From contig JAJZDO010000349.1 of NCBI GenBank assembly GCA_021805955.1, positions 1 to 6,189 of the forward strand: DNA of 6,189 bases, given 5' to 3'. The notes below the pieces were generated by a model that was given only the letters and a program-made list of their open reading frames with translations, was not told where the DNA came from and did no database searches. This DNA comes from Acidobacteriota bacterium. Lineage in GTDB: Bacteria; Acidobacteriota; Terriglobia; Terriglobales; Acidobacteriaceae. Position 1 is the stretch's first letter; each line of letters opens with the position of its first letter. A program made the position numbers and the translations under genes. Of this stretch, positions 6,177-6,189 are shown piece by piece.

Positions 6177-6189
6177 CGGCGCTGTTTGC

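Overview
The window holds one catabolic locus for a 6-deoxyhexose (L-rhamnose and/or L-fucose). It has a four-gene minus-strand operon and a divergently transcribed plus-strand DeoR-family regulator. The minus-strand order of transcription is: class II aldolase (5314-4385), rhamnulokinase RhaB (4388-2904), NAD-dependent lactaldehyde dehydrogenase of the AldA type (2879-1410), and a FucP-type sugar:proton symporter (1312 to beyond base 1). The regulator occupies 5421-6176. Nearly all of the sequence is coding. The only intergenic stretches are the 106-bp divergent promoter region, a 24-bp gap (kinase to dehydrogenase) and a 97-bp gap (dehydrogenase to permease).

The inferred pathway runs as follows. 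FucP imports the deoxysugar, and an isomerase that is not in this window makes the ketose. RhaB phosphorylates the ketose at C1. The aldolase splits the ketose-1-phosphate into DHAP and L-lactaldehyde, and AldA oxidises lactaldehyde to L-lactate. The DeoR-type protein is the obvious local repressor. The 5315-5420 region shows two good sigma-70-like promoters firing in opposite directions, with an 18-bp imperfect palindrome between and partly over their -35 elements. That is a simple layout for one repressor controlling both units.

The most unusual protein is the aldolase. It is about 309 residues, against about 215 for FucA. The extra length is an N-terminal amphipathic helix and a C-terminal Pro/Ala-rich linker followed by a second amphipathic helix. 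Both look like the encapsulation peptides that target enzymes into bacterial microcompartments (BMCs). Fucose/rhamnose BMCs built around a class II aldolase are known from Planctomycetes and Verrucomicrobia. No shell gene lies in this window, so a BMC is an inference to be tested in the flanks.

Organism: the mid-to-high GC content (by eye, not counted), tight operon packing and mixture of FucP, RhaB, AldA and DeoR fit a soil or plant-associated Gram-negative heterotroph. Acidobacteriota, or possibly the Planctomycetes/Verrucomicrobia neighbourhood, is my best guess. This is an impression from protein style, not a placement. I see no RNA genes, mobile elements, CRISPR arrays or convincing terminators.
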